A DNA stretch of 64,000 bases from Alphaproteobacteria bacterium (GTDB lineage Bacteria > Pseudomonadota > Alphaproteobacteria > Micavibrionales > UBA2020): the NCBI GenBank assembly GCA_016794125.1, contig JAEUKT010000002.1, positions 1,031,396 through 1,095,395 on the forward strand. Direction: 5' to 3'. Positions 62,839 through 64,000 of the stretch are shown one piece after another. The stretch's first letter is position 1; each line of letters starts with the position of its first letter. The position numbers and the translations under genes are program-made. The notes beneath the pieces were generated by a model, which had not been told where the DNA came from, searched no databases, and saw only the letters and a list, made by a program, of their open reading frames with translations.

Positions 62839-64000
62839 CCGCCACCGATTTCGGCCCCAACCTGTTCGGCGAAGAACCTCCACCCGTCAAAAAAACGGCG
62901 ATACGCAAATTCAACTGCCCGTCCTGCGGCGGCGAAATCCAGATCCGCGCGGCCGGCCATACGCTGACCGCCGTCTGCGCGCATTGCGGGTCGGTCATCG
63001 ACGCGGCGGATGAACGGTTCACCATCATCGACGATGTGAAGACCAAGCTGCGCCCGACCCTGATCGAGATCGGCCAGCGCGGCGCGCTGGACGGCATCGA
63101 ATGGGAAGTGATCGGTTATGTGCTGAAAAGCGACCGCACGAAACAGTATTTCTGGGACGAATACCTGCTGTTCAACCCCTATCACGGCTTCCGCTTCCTG
63201 GTGCAGATGGACGGGCACTGGAATTTCGTGCGCGTCGTGAAGGAAGATTTCCAGCGCATGGGTTTCGTCACCACCGTCTGGCATCAGGAACATTCCTTCA
63301 GCCCGTTCCTGCGCGACCAGCCCATCGTGCAGTACGTCAAGGGCGAATTTTACTGGCGCATCCGGAAAGGCGACACGGCCACGACCGAAGATTACGTCGC
63401 GCCGCCCTATATGCTGTCGTTCGAAAAAGTGCCGGGCGAAGAAACCGCGTCGCTGTGCGAATACACGGAACCCGATGTGGTGCAGGCGGCTTTCGGCCTG
63501 CAGTCCATGCCGCGCCGCAAGGGCGTGGGGCCGAACCAGCCGTCGCCGTTCAATGTCGCCGCGCTGATGAAAACGGCATCGATGGCGGTTGTGACCGCCT
63601 TTGTCATCCACTTGGCTGCCGTCGCGGCATCGGCGTCGCAGATGGTCGTGACGATGAACAAGGTTTTCCAGCCGGGCGACCAGACGCGCGAATTCGTCAG
63701 CGAGCCCTTTACGCTGCCCAGACAATCGAATATCTACATCGAATCAAGCGCGCCTGTATCGAACGCCTGGGCGGAACTGGGCCTTACCTTCGTCAACGAA
63801 ACGACCAAGGAAGTGTTCGAGCTGACTCAAGGCATGGAATTCTATTACGGCTCCGATTCCGACGGCCCGTGGCGCGAAGGCAGCCCGACCGCCGACGGAT
63901 ATTTGTCGGGCGTGCCCGCCGGCACCTACCGTATGACCTATGACATCGAATCCGATGTGCTGGCGAAACAGCTGCCGCTGCAGGTGACGATGACGGCAAA
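62835..64000 (+). CDS. Zinc-ribbon DUF4178 membrane protein (3' end outside window)
   Basis: An open frame with ATG at 62835 (overlapping the upstream TGA) that runs without a stop to the window edge, 388 codons so far. The N-terminus has a zinc ribbon (KFNCPSCGGEIQIRAAGH and AVCAHCGSVID). A DUF4178 region follows (QRGALDGIEWEVIGYVLKSD, YFWDEYLLFNPYHGFRFLVQ). Near residues 245-265 a hydrophobic segment (TASMAVVTAFVIHLAAVAAS) should cross the membrane. The following part (about 270 on) looks like an extracytoplasmic beta-domain (PRQSNIYIESSAPVSNAWAE). It differs from the neighbour in having this membrane and sensor-like part. Confidence 0.85.
   Translation, partial: MTATDFGPNLFGEEPPPVKKTAIRKFNCPSCGGEIQIRAAGHTLTAVCAHCGSVIDAADERFTIIDDVKTKLRPTLIEIGQRGALDGIEWEVIGYVLKSDRTKQYFWDEYLLFNPYHGFRFLVQMDGHWNFVRVVKEDFQRMGFVTTVWHQEHSFSPFLRDQPIVQYVKGEFYWRIRKGDTATTEDYVAPPYMLSFEKVPGEETASLCEYTEPDVVQAAFGLQSMPRRKGVGPNQPSPFNVAALMKTASMAVVTAFVIHLAAVAASASQMVVTMNKVFQPGDQTREFVSEPFTLPRQSNIYIESSAPVSNAWAELGLTFVNETTKEVFELTQGMEFYYGSDSDGPWREGSPTADGYLSGVPAGTYRMTYDIESDVLAKQLPLQVTMTA

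Noticed and set aside
63101-63943. Plus-strand ORF (280 codons) near the right edge
   Set aside because: It is out of frame with the DUF4178 gene that starts at 62835 and runs to the edge. It is Arg/Ala/Pro-rich nonsense and merely appears complete because the real gene has no stop in the window.
1-64000. CRISPR arrays, tRNA/rRNA genes, insertion sequences, prophage
   Set aside because: No spaced direct repeats, no cloverleaf or rRNA sequence, and no transposase, integrase or phage structural gene was recognised in any frame.

Overview
The window looks like chromosomal DNA of an alphaproteobacterium. The evidence is the order rph - rdgB - hemW, the def/fmt/truA block, the aroQ-accB-accC operon, and a xanthine dehydrogenase operon carrying XdhC and a NifS-like protein (the Rhodobacter arrangement). 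Base composition is GC-rich apart from a few short AT-rich intergenic stretches and one AT-rich gene (25587-26135). I cannot name the genus; a free-living or host-/prey-associated Rhodospirillales- or Micavibrionales-like bacterium would fit. Coding density is very high. Many genes overlap by 1-11 bp, and no gene-free stretch exceeds 300 bp (the longest, 11540-11821, is 282 bp). I see no rRNA, tRNA, CRISPR array, insertion sequence or prophage.

Layout. (1) 1-5490, + strand: the 3' end of rph, two tandem ankyrin-repeat paralogues inserted between rph and rdgB, then rdgB, hemW and a GNAT acetyltransferase. (2) 5494-11539: two minus-strand hypotheticals (one secreted), an orphan Rap1a/Tai-type immunity-like protein translationally coupled to uvrB, and a two-gene hypothetical operon. 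(3) 11822-15311: a PAS sensor histidine kinase, a GH130-type glycosidase and a small secreted protein. (4) 15312-21175, minus: aroQ-accB-accC-yceI-cytochrome b561-yceI-GST-SDR. (5) 21304-28108: a small secreted protein, a peroxiredoxin-like/2OG-dioxygenase fusion, two small coiled or lysine-rich proteins, truA-fmt-(membrane protein)-def, and rmuC. (6) 28358-33430: a CbxX-type AAA+ ATPase, then sulfate activation (cysD, cysNC, cysQ). (7) 33517-41960: a possible degenerate EAL protein, then a TetR-controlled MexEF-OprN-type efflux operon ending in a DinB/DUF1569-like protein. (8) 41902-48376: an FAD oxidoreductase, a DUF6356 protein, an Rrf2 regulator and cysE on the minus strand, divergent from CBS-type cysteine synthase, a Cys/Met-metabolism PLP enzyme and glucokinase. 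(9) 48373-54248: a threonine dehydratase-like enzyme, trehalase, a GH13 alpha-glucosidase and a divergent atypical GH13 protein. (10) 54245-61048: adenine deaminase divergent from xdhA-xdhB-xdhC-nifS-like, a route from adenine via hypoxanthine and xanthine to urate. (11) 61150-end: an SPFH/SHOCT protein and two zinc-ribbon DUF4178 proteins, the second cut by the window edge.

Sulfur metabolism is the strongest theme: sulfate activation (cysD/cysNC/cysQ), O-acetylserine synthesis (cysE), cysteine/cystathionine enzymes, an Rrf2 regulator and a cysteine desulfurase dedicated to the molybdenum cofactor. The best candidate for an incompletely described system is the SPFH-DUF4178-DUF4178 operon at the right end. 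Next come the paired ankyrin genes, one with an LPD7-like tail, and the peroxiredoxin-like/2OG-oxygenase fusion that lacks its peroxidatic cysteine.
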